DNA from: Vicia villosa
Taxonomy: Eukaryota; Streptophyta; Magnoliopsida; Fabales; Fabaceae
Direction of reading: 5' to 3'
Length of the DNA: 64,000 bases
NCBI RefSeq assembly: GCF_029867415.1
Contig: NW_026705776.1
Coordinates: 248,001 to 312,000, forward strand
Each line of letters opens with the position of its first letter. The stretch's first letter is position 1. The translations under genes were made by a program, and so were the position numbers. The notes below the pieces were generated by a model that was given only the letters and a program-made list of their open reading frames with translations, searched no databases and was not told where the DNA came from. This document shows, in pieces, positions 35,620 through 47,030 of the stretch.

Positions 35620-35880
35620 TATTACCGGTAATTTGATTTTTTCGGTAATTTTAAAAAACTGAAGTCATACAAGAAATTTCAAATTTCCAGTACCAAATAT
35701 TTTAAATTTCCGGTAGGTTTCTAACTTATGAAATATACCGGAAATTTTAAATATCCAGTACCGAAAATTTTAAATTTCTGGTCTGTATCATCTGGCACTA
35801 TAAATAGGTAAAATCAACAAAATTTCCGGTACGGAACCGGAAATTAAAAATAAATGGTATTTTACAGGGATAATATGGTA
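35620..35880. repeat. right subterminal ACCGGAAATT / AATTTCCGGT repeats of the MULE
   Basis: At least six copies of the motif or its inverse, mirroring the left end. The cluster ends just before the solo LTR. Confidence 0.8.
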
Positions 35881-35895
35881 AAAACATACCCCTTG

Positions 35896-37097
35896 TGTAA
35901 CACCCCAAATTTACCAGATAAATTATACGGAAAAATCAGAGTATAAATTCCAAACAAGTTCATTTGAGGTATCACATATTCGTCATTTCAAAAATATTTA
36001 CGGCTTACTTGCCTTCATATAGATACATAGCACAGGAATTTAAACGATAATCAAATCATTACTAAAAATCACTTTGTTTCAAATTAAATGTCTAACTTGC
36101 AGCAGAGTCATCAAACTTCATAAATATTCAAATCAAGTCGTAGCATTCTTTGCACGGTAACTTTAAGTTACAATTTAAACCAAAGAAATAATAATTAAAA
36201 TAATCGTTTTATCCCCCCGAGTGCTACGTATCAGAGCGGCCACCGACTCGACTCACAACGTCTAAATCTTCATCAAAGCTATCACCTGCACGTTACCAGT
36301 ATAAAGGTAACGGCGAAACAAAAGAAAGGGGTGAGACATCGAACAATTTAAATAAAGTCATGATAAAAAGTATATTACGGTACATTTTATAATATATATC
36401 TCACGTTTCAATTCCAATCAACCAATTCAAAATCAAAATCACATAATCATGCACAACGTCGCAGTAAAACGAATGAATGAGACACGACTAATGCATCATG
36501 CATGTGGTACCCAGGGCTCCAGCCCCCATCGCCAATTGCCAGATAATAGAGGCATCAAGAACAGGCATAAGCCTTTGTCGTTGTTTTGCCAATCCAGGCC
36601 GTCTCTACAACATGCAATTCATGAGACACTATGACATGCAACAACCACAATCAATCATAAAACAACGTCGCATAAGGCATTCGCCCACATCGCCAAAACA
36701 TATCAATCAATATTGATAATTACTCGTCACTTTAATTTCCTACAACATCGCAAAATTTGCAATATCTCAAAATGTGCAACAAGTCAAAACATCGCCGAAA
36801 ACGTCGCCAATTTACAGATACCGAATCAATCCCAAACTCACGTAAATTATATTACTCGATTAATTAATTTTCGGGTCTGTTATTAATTTTTTCTCGGTCA
36901 AAATTATACCCGAAGTTGGTTCTGCTACTACTAACTAATTTATTCCTGCTACTGTCAAAATACTCTTGTTCTGCTACTGTTTCCTATTACCAAAATTATT
37001 ACTCATTGTTCCTCTAATTTATTTTAAAGTTACTGACTTTATTAACTAATCCTGTAAGTTTATAATTTAATGACACCTAAGAATAGCTTCTAAGTAC

Positions 37098-37152
<55 letters not shown>

Positions 37153-38184
37153 ATATACAGTAATACATGTAGTGGGATTATGGATAAAATTTATGTAGTG
37201 ATCATGGGACATCCGTCCCCTCTCCCTAAGTTGACCGTCTCACTCCAAGACAACCAAAAAAAGGGGGGCGCCCACCCCCACCTCATGGGGCCCCAGCCCT
37301 AGCTTCATTTTTTTTTATATAATTGGGGGCGCCCGTCCCATCCACAAGGGCCCCCCGCCCCACAACTCTTCTTATTCTTCTCAGATGCACTTGTAATTAC
37401 AATTTCATTATTTCTCAATCCGGTTTCAGATTTCCATCAAGCAACCATCATCAATCATCACAGAGATTATACTTTCAGCACAAGATCATCACCAATCATA
37501 ATTTCCATTCCACAACACAGTCATAGAAATACCAACCAGCAATAGCATCAAACAACATATTTACAAACAAGGTTTCCAATACAAAAACACACCAATATTC
37601 AAACATAGTAGGAAAATCAATCGAACACAGAGACAATAAAATTCCCCAAACCCACATACAATCTATCATGTCCCCGTTTATAGAGCAAGAACCTCACCCT
37701 TACCTTTGGATCTAAGGTTGCTCTAAATCGTCCCGATCGAAAATTCCCCAAAAATCTTCTGCTATGGAAATTGGTCGTATGCACTGAGTTCTCCTAATTC
37801 CTCTTCTCTGCAACTATTCCTTTCTTCCAATGTTGTGCTACTGAGTTACTTGGGAACCTAGGTTAATAACTTCCAATTCCCACGATTTTCTAACTTGGGC
37901 CAAACCAAAACACACGTAGATGTACTCAGCCTAATTACTTAACACGTACCCCCTTCTAGCTCTTAACTCCTAATTTACGGTCTAATTTTATTTGTTGAGA
38001 TAATTCCCAAAATAATACCCAACACTCTAATAATATTTCTAATACTAAAAATATTAAAAGTCTCGATTAATTGTCGATCCGCTATCCCGAACTAATACCG
38101 GCTAAATCGTCTCAAAACGTGAAAAATTCCCTAAACACTTCAAACGTCTAAATTAAGAAAATAATTGAATTTCCGGGCATTACA
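35896..38184 (+). repeat. solo LTR (2289 bp) inserted in the MULE right end
   Basis: It starts TGTAACACCCC and ends GGGCATTACA, with the perfect 5-bp TSD CCTTG at 35891-35895 and 38185-38189. No PBS, internal region or second LTR is present, so it is a solo LTR left by recombination between two LTRs. It contains a (TA)n tract at 37101-37150, and GTTACC...GGTAAC and GGGGTGAGA phrases (about 36290-36335) also found at about 60415-60455. The TGTAACACCCC start is common in plant Gypsy LTRs; orientation is not proven, because both ends look alike (TGTAAC/GTTACA-like). Confidence 0.88.
37101..37151. repeat. (TA)n microsatellite in the solo LTR
   Basis: About 25 TA units. Confidence 0.9.
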
Positions 38185-38241
38185 CCTTGGGGGGTGACAT
38201 GTATAATATGGGGGGTGACATGTAGATTTCTCTCAATCTTG

Positions 38242-38797
38242 TTGTTTTTTTTCCTGCTTCCACTTTTAAAAAACAACAAACTAATGTTGCTTAGTCTACT
38301 ATTTATCTATTAAAAATTAATTATACAATACTTTTTAAAAGAAGACATTCATTCTCATCTCCAAATACAACAAACATTCATTTTTCAACATTTACTAATT
38401 AAATTACAATTAAATATTACATACATTTATTCTCTCTATTGAAATTTCAAATCTCTTTCACATTTCTTTTTTCCACACTTTCTCACTTTTATTTTAACTT
38501 TTTTCCCTCTATTTATACTGATAATCTATTTTTATATTTTAATAAAATTAAAAATTTATCTATCTCACAAGTCACTATCAACACAATATTTATTTTATTT
38601 TAATCCATCATTGTTTTAATTTGAGAGACAAAATCCTTATTGTTAAATATTAATTTTTTCCTTTCTCCATCTCACAAAATCGGTTCAGTCCGGCGAACTT
38701 TTCAATCCCATACTTTGTTGAAGGCATCTTCTCCAGGATCACCGCTCCAATTTATTGGAAAATTGATGCCAAGAACAAATTATAATAGGTTTCTATC
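38242..38797. other. AT-rich spacer
   Basis: Sequence between the MULE TSD and the Ogre-like element. Many TTTATT/AAATTA words are present; no coding or RNA gene was seen. Confidence 0.5.
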
Positions 38798-38802
38798 GGC
38801 AA

Positions 38803-39513
38803 TGTAGCGGCGGAAAAATTGAGATTAAGCTATTGATTAACTTAACTCACACAAGCAAGATTCGCCACTGAATTTTATTGTTTCTAATGAAGGAAAGGGG
38901 GAAATATCGATAAAACCCACAAAGAGAAAATCTGGATACGGGGGTTAGTTATGCAAGAGAAAGGTGTTAGCACCCCTCACATCTGTGGTACTCCACAGGA
39001 ACCGTTTGAAAATCTGTGTTATGTTAAAACCATTTTGTTTGCTAAAGAAGAAAGAAAAGAGAAAAGAAAATGTTATTTGCAAAAGTGTGCTCGACAAGAC
39101 GTCACTTCTTGTGCCTACATACATCCTCTATGAAATGGAGAAGTCAGAGCATTTGTAGTTCTGCTCAAAAGTTTTGAAAAAGGTTTTATTAAAATCGGTT
39201 TTAAAGGAAAAAGAGTTCAAGTGCCCAAGAGAGTTTAAAGTTCACTCGACAAATTTCAAGGTTTTATTATGGAAAGAGTTTTGAAAACAGGTCGATGGCG
39301 ATGCATAAGGTAATTACCTTACAAAGAGTGGGTTAGGGCTTGGTATATGGACCAAGTAATATGGGGGTGAACAATTTATTTAAAAGGAATAGATGGACGA
39401 AGTAAATGAAAACATACAAGCTCATACAGGTAAAATCCATACAAACAAGTATAACGGTTCAAGCATAAAGGGATGAAAATGAAAAGGGTAAAATTTAGGG
39501 TGCAACAACTGCC
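38803..39513 (-). repeat. Ogre-like LTR (about 711 bp)
   Basis: The plus strand runs from TGTAGCGGCGG to TAGGGTGCAACA. It shares the phrases CGCCAC/CTG..TTTATTGTTTC, AAAACCCACA, GCACCCCTCA and GGTACTCCA(C/T)(A/G)GGAACC with the left end of the large solo LTR at 43766. It is much shorter than that solo LTR, so it is a related but distinct family or an internally deleted LTR. Confidence 0.65.
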
Positions 39514-39530
39514 CCTATTTAATCATCTTT
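39514..39530 (-). promoter_or_regulatory. polypurine tract of the Ogre-like element
   Basis: The minus strand reads GATTAAATAGGGGCAGT immediately before the LTR start TGTTGCACCC. Confidence 0.65.
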
Positions 39531-39998
39531 AGCCAGGTAGCTTAAATGACTTAGTCATCAAGATATAAATGGTGGAAGGTAATTAAATACTAAAATACCT
39601 GAATTTTGCCCTTTGATGCAATGATATGCTATGCTATGAGTGTATGGACTCTTTTTTTTGTATGATATGAGATGAGACAGACTTGAATCTCTGAGGGAAA
39701 TATAGCGCCACGAGAGATAAACTGTTGTTGGAGAAACTTGGAAAAGGAACAAGAACTCCGCATGGGAATAACAAAAGGAATAAGTAACAGACTCAAATGA
39801 AATAAATAGCTGGGGATACAAGATATCTCTAGATATCTGTCAGGGTGACAAGGAATATCCAGGAATACTTGGAAAGAGAGGGATAAAACCCAGGGTAAAA
39901 GGTGGTGGAAATGTCTAAGAGTGGAATTAGACGACAACAATAATAAAAAACATTCAAGAATGGCATTGAATAAGGTGGAAAACATTTTATTGGGGATT

Positions 39999-40545
39999 TT
40001 GACATCCAATCACTGACTTTGGATGGAAGTAAAAGATCGTGACATATAGCTATTGGCTTTGGATGGAAATAAAAGATTATGACATCCAATTACTGGCTTT
40101 GGATGACAACAATAGATTATCACATCCAATTACTGGCTTTGGATGGAAACAAAAGGGTTACAACATCCCATTACTGGCTTTGAATGGTAACAAAAGATTA
40201 TGACATTCAATTACTGACTTTGGATGAAAGAAAGAAGATTATGGCATCCAATTACTAACTTTGGATTGAAAGAAATGCCATCACATCTAATTAATGGCTT
40301 TGGATGGAAAGACAAGAGCATGACATCCAATTACTTGCTTTGGATGACAATAAAAGATTATCACATCCAATTACTGGCTTTGGATGGAAACAAAAGGTAA
40401 TGATATCAATTACTAGCTTTGGATGAACGGAAAGATCAAGGCATCCAATTATTGGCTTTGGATGAACGTAAAAATCATGGCATCCAATTACTGGCTTTGG
40501 ATTGCAACAAAACATTATAACATCCAATTACTGGTTTTGGGTGAA
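39999..40545. repeat. minisatellite with ~41-bp units in the Ogre-like 3' UTR
   Basis: About fourteen imperfect tandem copies of a unit like CATCCAATTACTGGCTTTGG followed by ATGGAAACAAAAGATTATGA. It is flanked on both sides by less regular relatives (GAATGGCATTGAATAA at 39958, GAATAGTATTGAATAA at 40563, GAATGGCACTAGATAA at 40679). It sits just inside the PPT side of the element, where tandem repeats are known to arise in plant Ogre/Tat elements. Confidence 0.9.
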
Positions 40546-41740
40546 AGGAATCACGATATCCAAGAATAGTATTGAATAAAGTGAGAATCACAATTTCTAA
40601 GATTGGCGTTGAATGAAGTGAGAAATGACATATGAGAATGACACTAGATAAACAAAGAAAGAGAAGACAAACATCCAAGAATGGCACTAGATAAGAAGAA
40701 AGGACAGACAAACACTTGTTTTGGTAAATGCCAAGTGATTTGGACTTTGATCTCAAGGTAAGATGTTGATAGCAACAAGACCTCGAAATAATGTAAATGA
40801 GCATGAATTTTGTTTTTATGCATGATGTTGAATTTCTCTATGCATGATGAATGATCAATGCAATACAACTGTTTGTGACAACTGAGGTAGACTCTTTTGT
40901 GAGGCAAGATTGGAACTATGATTCCCCAACACGGGAACTCTGCCAACTCTGCTTGGGAAGATGATTGAACACATTTTTATCACACTAATTACTGTATCAT
41001 GAATGATGATCCTTTTGGGATGGACTGATAAACTGTACTTGGGGATTGCTGAAGAAGATTGTCTCTGATTGACTGATTGTTGTGAGTTAACTGTCATGGC
41101 TTCAGTTGAATTATGTTGGGATAAACTGATCATGGCTTCAGTTCTTGAAATGACTCTTGGGAAGGCTTTCCCCAGTATGAGTCTTGAAAGGACATTCTGA
41201 TCAACGAATCTTGAACTGAACATCTTGAACAATAGGATCTTGAAGTAACGTGCCATTGATATGATCACTGATCAAGTTTCTCGACTGTTTAAACTTCCTG
41301 AAAGATGAGTGTTTACTTGCAAGTAAAATGTTCATTCAAAAATGATAATTTTAATTCAATGCTCAAAGCATATTTTTGAAAACAAAATCATTATGGGAAA
41401 GATATGATTGATGTAAAGCAAAAGGAATCACTGGTCAAAACACAATGGTTAATACATTCAAAGTGATGGATAAAACAATGGATAAAGTAAAGGTATGGTA
41501 AAACAAATGATTGGTAAATCTCTTGGGAGTCAGTTTACGCAACCTTGCCGTAGTATGCTTTCAAAATAAACTTTGCTTTAATTAGGTCTTTTGAAAGTTG
41601 TAAACAAATGATATAAGGCTCAAAATTTATTGTAACCCACCCATCTTCGTGATGATCTCCAGTCCTACGCGCAGTTAATTCAACTTATGCATTCAGGTTC
41701 TAAAAAATTTCTGTAATTGCACCTGTTAATAATGATGATG

Positions 41741-43760
41741 GATCACGAGTCGAGAGAACTTTTGAGATTCCTTTAGTCAAAATAGTGGTTAATGAAATAA
41801 TAAAATGGTTAATAAAATAATAAAAGTGATTAGTAATATTTGTATTACAGTATTTTTATACATCTTTTGTATTAAAAAAATATTGACAAAAATAATAATT
41901 ATCATTGTTGATTTACTATTTAATTGTAGATTCAAAATATATTGTTTTGATGAAGTATTAGTTATTTTCTAAGTTTATGTTTGTTTGTAAGCTAACCTAC
42001 TTTATTAAGAATTGAATTGCCAAAAAATCATGATTAAATAAGTGAATCTCTACTCTATCCTCCATGCCCTCATATTGAATGAGTAGTTGACAAAATTTTG
42101 ATTTATCCAAAATTGAATAGTAGTTGTTATGGAATCCGAAGCTGAAAAGGATTCTCTTGGATGATCTACAATTACTTAATCACTCAATGACACAATTTGT
42201 CAAACTTGATGAAAGAGATTGTTACTTACCTTTCAAGAACCTGTAGGTTTACTGTGTATATGACATGTCTTTCAGTTTCACACATGTTAGTAAAAGCAAT
42301 CCTCAATTTTGATGATAAATTAAAGGAGAATATGAGGAAGTAGGTTAGTTAGGTGCCACCCGATGATCTGTGTGGTCAAAGAACTCAGAGTGAAAGTTTG
42401 GTCTTTGTGCTGCATATTCTTAATTTTGTCCGTGACATCTCAACTGTAAAAAGATATTCATTTAAAGTATGATAAATAGATTGGTTATCTTCTTCACCAA
42501 AGATGAAGAAAAATGGATTGACTAAAGTATCTTCCTTCACACATCCAATGAGAATTCTTATTGATAGATAAATTAGGTATTTCTCACTTAAGTCATAGAT
42601 CATGGGCGCCATAATTGCATTGGTTGAACTTATTTTTAGAAGAAAAAAAAAGCTTTGGTTAATACATAGTTCAACTTGATCTCGTGTTTAATGATGGAGT
42701 ACATCTTCAGCAATTACTATTTACTAAAATTAATTTTAAAAAACACATCGATTACTACTTACTAAATTAATTTTAAAAACTATAAATGTAGAGTATACTC
42801 TTTGATAAATGGAGATTATTTATGTTAAGAATATTATGTTCTCAAAAGATGCTCTTGCTAGTGCAACTTACCTTTAGATATGTTTTGCATCATGTCAAAA
42901 CTATAAGAACTAAGTATTTCTGTATATTGGACGATATCTCTGAGTTGTTGTGGCACCCTTGCATTAGAGGTCTTAGGAATCATTACAGAAGTACTTTGAA
43001 ACTGACCAAAATCATGAAAAACCGTCTTTTGCACAAAAATGCATTGCATGTGCCAGCACATACGCTTTTCAGGCCGACACATGTAACTCAATATTGAAGC
43101 TTGTGGCTTTTGTCAAGGTTAGGCCGACACGCAAGCCCTTTCAGGTCGGCACATACTGGAATAAACTCTTTTATGTGCCGACACATACGTCAAACAGGTC
43201 GGCACATGTACTTTTTTAAATAAGGTTGTAGGTTCTATTTTGTTTTGGCCGACACATGCTGATACTTTTAGTACCATGTGTCGGCACATGTATCGAACAG
43301 GCCAACACATACTGTTACTTGGGTTAATTTCTTTTAATTCTATTAATTCCAAATTTCCTTCTTTTGCCACCAAACTTCCAGAACTATAAATACACTATTC
43401 ATGCATCATTTCAACTTGATGATACCATAACTGTTTTCTTGATTTCTCTTCATATTCAACCTTGAACCTATGCATACACACTAACAAATCACACATAATC
43501 ATCTTTTGTTGGGGTGCCATCTAGACTTGGTTAATAAAGTTTAATTTAGGTTGTTTGTAATCTAAGATTGAAGTTGAGAATCAAGGGGGTTTCATCAAGA
43601 AAAATTGCCAGTCTGTCCTCTAAGATCTTTGGTAGATTTGGGGGTTTTTGTACAAGACGGTCCAAGAAGGAATTGGAGCCTAGTGAAAGCTTTTGAGATA
43701 AATCACACAAATGAGTAGCGCGAGAAGGACGGGTTGAATTGGAAGTCTTTTGTTGCAATA
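41741..43760. other. spacer without recognised gene
   Basis: AT-rich sequence with a 75-codon minus-strand ORF at 42385-42612 that I cannot assign, and a repeat cluster at 43041-43315. From 43383 there is a TATAAATACAC word, a leader-like stretch and an AATAAAG word (43534), reminiscent of a Copia LTR (U3-R-U5), but its ends are not defined. Confidence 0.4.
43041..43315. repeat. cluster of GTCGGCACATGT-type motifs
   Basis: About nine copies of (G)CCGACACAT(G/A) or its inverse GTCGGCACAT(G/A) in 275 bp. Most are introduced by CAGG, in both orientations, at irregular spacing of 20-50 bp. They lie upstream of a TATAAATA sequence at about 43385. Confidence 0.75.
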
Positions 43761-44254
43761 GGTACTGTAGCGGTGAAATTGGTGAGACTAGAGTCATGGG
43801 AAGACTTAGCTCATTTTAAACAGAATCGCCACCGCACTTTATTGTTTCCAAAAAGGAATGGGTGAAAGAGTGAATAAAACCCACAGAAGTTTTTAAAATC
43901 AAAACTAATAAACTTATCAGAGTTCTGGCTACGGAGGGTTTGTTATACAAGGGGAAAGTTTTAAGCACCCCTCATATCCATGGTACTCCATGGGAACCTC
44001 TTTGTTTTAGTGTTATTGTCTTTTGTTTATAAATACCTTTTTGTGAAAAACCTATGTGAAAAACTTGTTTGAAATAGAGGGTGGGGATGGGAAGAGAAGT
44101 TTTTGAAAGTGAGCTTGATAAGATATCACATCTTAGGCCTACATATCCCTTAAGTGCAATAGGGAAGTCAGAGCTTTTGTAGTTCCTCTTAAAAGGAAAA
44201 TAAAAGGGGGCCAAAGTGGCCAAAAGTGTGAGCTTTAAAATACTCACAAGTTTT

Positions 44255-44640
44255 TTTTAAAAGAGGGTTAAGCTTTAAAATACTTAACAAGTTTAAAAAG
44301 GGGATTAGGCTTTAAAATACCTAATAAGTTTAAAAGGTTAAGCTTTAAAATACTTAACGGTTTTAAAATATAAAGGGGTCGAGCTTTAAAAATACAAGGT
44401 CAATGGGTCAGGAGAAGTTTCACCGGGAATAATTCTTCTGTTAACACTAAGGTTTCAAAACAAATGACCTAGCTTTAACAATACAAAGGTCAATGGACTA
44501 AGAATAGTTTCACCGGGAATAATTCTACTCTTAGTGCCAAGGTTTAAAAAACAAAGGATTTGGTTAAGCTTCAACAATACAAAACCATAAAAAAGTGAAA
44601 AGCTTTAAAATACTTAACACAAAAGTAAAAGAGATTGGAA
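44255..44640. repeat. diffuse AGCTTTAAAATAC repeats in the solo LTR
   Basis: GCTTTAAAATACTTAAC or close variants occur about eight times. Two longer copies of CACCGGGAATAATTCT with AGGTCAATGG lie at about 44400-44540. Confidence 0.7.
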
Positions 44641-45465
44641 AAGAGTTTGAGTACCTTTGACAATTTAGTAAATATCATTCCCATCCTTTTGGACAAAACA
44701 ACAAACTTAAGCAATTAACAATGAATACCTCAAGTGTGTGTGTGTGATATCATGTGGCACAAGAACAAACAAGTGAGTATGATGATCAATAAGTAAGAGA
44801 GATGGATGTATCTAAACCCTTGGATTCAAACTCATGTATGAATATTAGTATGATGCATAAACATGGGGTTAGATAAACAAAACATATAAGAGATTATAAT
44901 TAAATAACAATTAAGTACAAAGCATGGATTAAAAGAAATCAACAAGTATGTACAAATAAACATGGATAAGAAAAGATCAACATGTTGCAAATTTTTTTGG
45001 TTAGGGTTTTAAACCTAAGGTTTTTCAAATTAGGGTTAAACATGAACACCTAAACCTAATCAATTTTAATTGTTAAATACCAATTTCTTTGAGAGAAATG
45101 GTCTAAGGTTACATGACATCATTGAGGGGATCTAAATCTAACCCTAATTGTATTTACAAAAATATGTACAAAGATGACAAGTTAGGTTTTGATTTTTTTT
45201 AGTCTTTTAACCTAATTAATTTTTTAATTGTTTTTAGAATCAAAACCCTAAAAGAGGAGTTGAACTAGGAGAACATTTAAACATGAGGGGACACTACCCT
45301 AACCCTAAGAATTATCACACAAAAATAAGTTTAAAATAGGTATATTAATCTACCTATGTTTAAAATTTCATGTCAAAAGGAATTCATTTGATAACAAAAA
45401 GAACTAAATCAAAATGGTAAAAATAAAGATGAAAAATAGTGGAAAAGTTGGAATTTTGAGCAAAA

Positions 45466-45535
45466 GGGTACCACTGGGTCTCGAACCCAGGTCCCAAAGG
45501 TTACAGGCGCACGCTCTTACCACTGGGGTGGCTAT
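45466..45535 (-). other. tRNA-like sequence inside the solo LTR
   Basis: On the minus strand the T-arm is perfect: CTGGG, loop TTCGAGA, CCCAG. The upstream part, CCCCAGTGGTAAGAGC, looks like a D-arm. The presumed anticodon region (GCGCCTGTAACCTTTGG) does not form a good five-base stem and the acceptor stem is poor. I call it tRNA-like, not a functional tRNA gene. Confidence 0.4.
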
Positions 45536-45539
45536 ACAT

Positions 45540-47025
45540 TCGAAATTAGAAACGCGAGCAATCATACATAACACAAACAAAGACCAGAAAAATCAAAATT
45601 TCCCACCAAGATCTTCATCTTCTTCGTTGTTACTGTAACGTTTTTGAAAAATATAAAAATGCAACTTTCTCATTCTTGCACCAAATCAACATGTGAATAT
45701 AGCATTTTGCTCAGAATTTCGCAAGGATTTAAAAAATGTAGCCCTCATTAGTTTATTTAAACTCTAACTCACGAATTTTGCTAAAATCCGTATGAACCCT
45801 AAACACGATTTTTAAAATTAAATTCTTGAATCAAACAATAAATCCCTAAAACCTTAGGGCTTTTGTTCCTCACATTTTTTTGAGTACAATGGTATCAAGA
45901 AACACAACAATAGGTACTTAAATGAGTGATTTCAGTTTTGAGTTCTTACCTCTTGAAGCTTGAAATCGAAGTCCTTGTTGGAGATGTTACAGAACTTGTT
46001 TGATGATTTGAATAGCTTCCCTAACCTCCAAGGATGCTAACTGAATGCTTTGTTTGCTTTGGAACCCTCTGGAACCTCCAACCCGAGTTCAAGTTGCAGC
46101 CATGGTGTGTGAGCTTTGATGATGATGAAGATGATGTTACAGAAGTGTAAAAGGTATTTGGACAACTTCTATTTGATGTATAGAAGTTATCTGAAGTGGA
46201 AATTTGGTTAATGAACAAGCCAAGTGAGAGTTAGAAGTGTTTATGGTTTTAAACTTTCTAACAATGGTATGAAAATGGTGATATGGTGTTTGGGGTATTT
46301 TTGTGGTTAATGAAGGTGATGTACAACTTCTATATGATGATTAGAAGTTGTTTGAAAGGTTAATTTGGTATGGAAGTGTTTGGTTTGTGTTTTGGCTAGT
46401 GATGAGCTTAAATGAAGCTTTAATGGAGTGAAAATGGTGATTTTTGGTTAATGGACCTTTGAGAGGTTAAGGGGGTATAGACACCTTCTAAATGATGTTT
46501 AGAAGTTGTCTAAACCTTTGGTTGACACCCAAAACTTTTGGAACTAAAAATCACTAGAAAAATGCAAAGATTGGAAAATAGAGAATTTCAAGTGATAGGT
46601 GACTTGGAGAATTCTGGTGTAATTGATCAAGGGAGTGATACTCTCTATTTATAGGCAAGATTTAGGGTTTATGGAGGGAAAAAACTCAGAAGTTTGAAGC
46701 TCACATGTGATCTTGTACCATCTTGCTTGTTTGTGAAGAAATGAGAAAGTTATGGTTTCAATGGATGGTACAAACTTTGAGCATGCTTGGTGTGACCTCG
46801 GTCTGAACTTTGGGAGCTTGCTTGTGGTGTTTGTAATGATTTTGGTACAGAAGAAACATTGTAGTGGCTCAAGGAGAGTGGACTTTGTGATTACAGTAGC
46901 CTTACTAGAATGAAAGTGTTAACTTTGTGCCATTAATGGAATGATCACTTGGATAATGTCTTAAACACTTGAATTATAGCTCAAAAACAAGTGTAATCTT
47001 CTGATTATGGTACTTTGAACAAGTT
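45540..47025. other. left interior of the solo LTR, no gene
   Basis: Includes three divergent copies of an ~110-bp phrase around ACTTCTATxTGATGxxTAGAAGTT (about 46165, 46325 and 46480) that look like degenerate tandem duplication, and a TATTTATAGG word at about 46645. No coding region was seen. Confidence 0.45.
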
Positions 47026-47030
47026 ATATG

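Larger units (their letters stand above)
32269..38232 (+). mobile_element. Mutator-like element (MULE), decayed, interrupted by a solo LTR
   Basis: Imperfect inverted ends match: the left GAATCTACCTATCACCCCTC with ACATG-CCACC corresponds to the complement of the right TGACATGTAGATTTCTC end. The flanks TCAATCTCG (32260-32268) and TCAATCTTG (38233-38241) agree at 8 of 9 positions, as for a MULE 9-bp TSD. Inside is a transposase gene relic flanked on both sides by ACCGGAAATTT-type repeats. Removing the solo LTR and one TSD copy (2294 bp) leaves about 3.67 kb for the original element. Confidence 0.75.
38803..41740 (-). mobile_element. 3' end of an Ogre-like (Gypsy/Tat) retrotransposon
   Basis: On the minus strand the order is internal region, tandem repeats, a purine tract GATTAAATAGGGGCAGT, and an LTR starting TGTTGCACCC and ending CGCCGCTACA. 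This is the arrangement known for Ogre elements, whose LTRs start TGTTGCACCC. The 5' part of the element is missing; I see the internal character fade near 41740, so the right boundary is approximate. No pol domain is present. GGCAA (38798-38802) would be one TSD copy; the partner is lost. Confidence 0.65.

Noticed and set aside
39999..40545. CRISPR-like array of short repeats
   Set aside because: The units are contiguous and diverged with no unique spacers, and the sequence is a plant genome; it is a minisatellite in a retrotransposon.
42385..42612. 75-codon minus-strand ORF (MAPMIYDLSEKYLIYLSIR...)
   Set aside because: The composition is plausible for a protein, but I recognise no family, promoter or neighbour, and length alone is not enough in AT-rich DNA.
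43766..47025. Possibility that this is an unrelated gene region left of the SIRE element
   Set aside because: The exact GGTAC duplication and matching TGTAGC/GCAACA ends make a split LTR the better explanation; no coding frame supports a gene.
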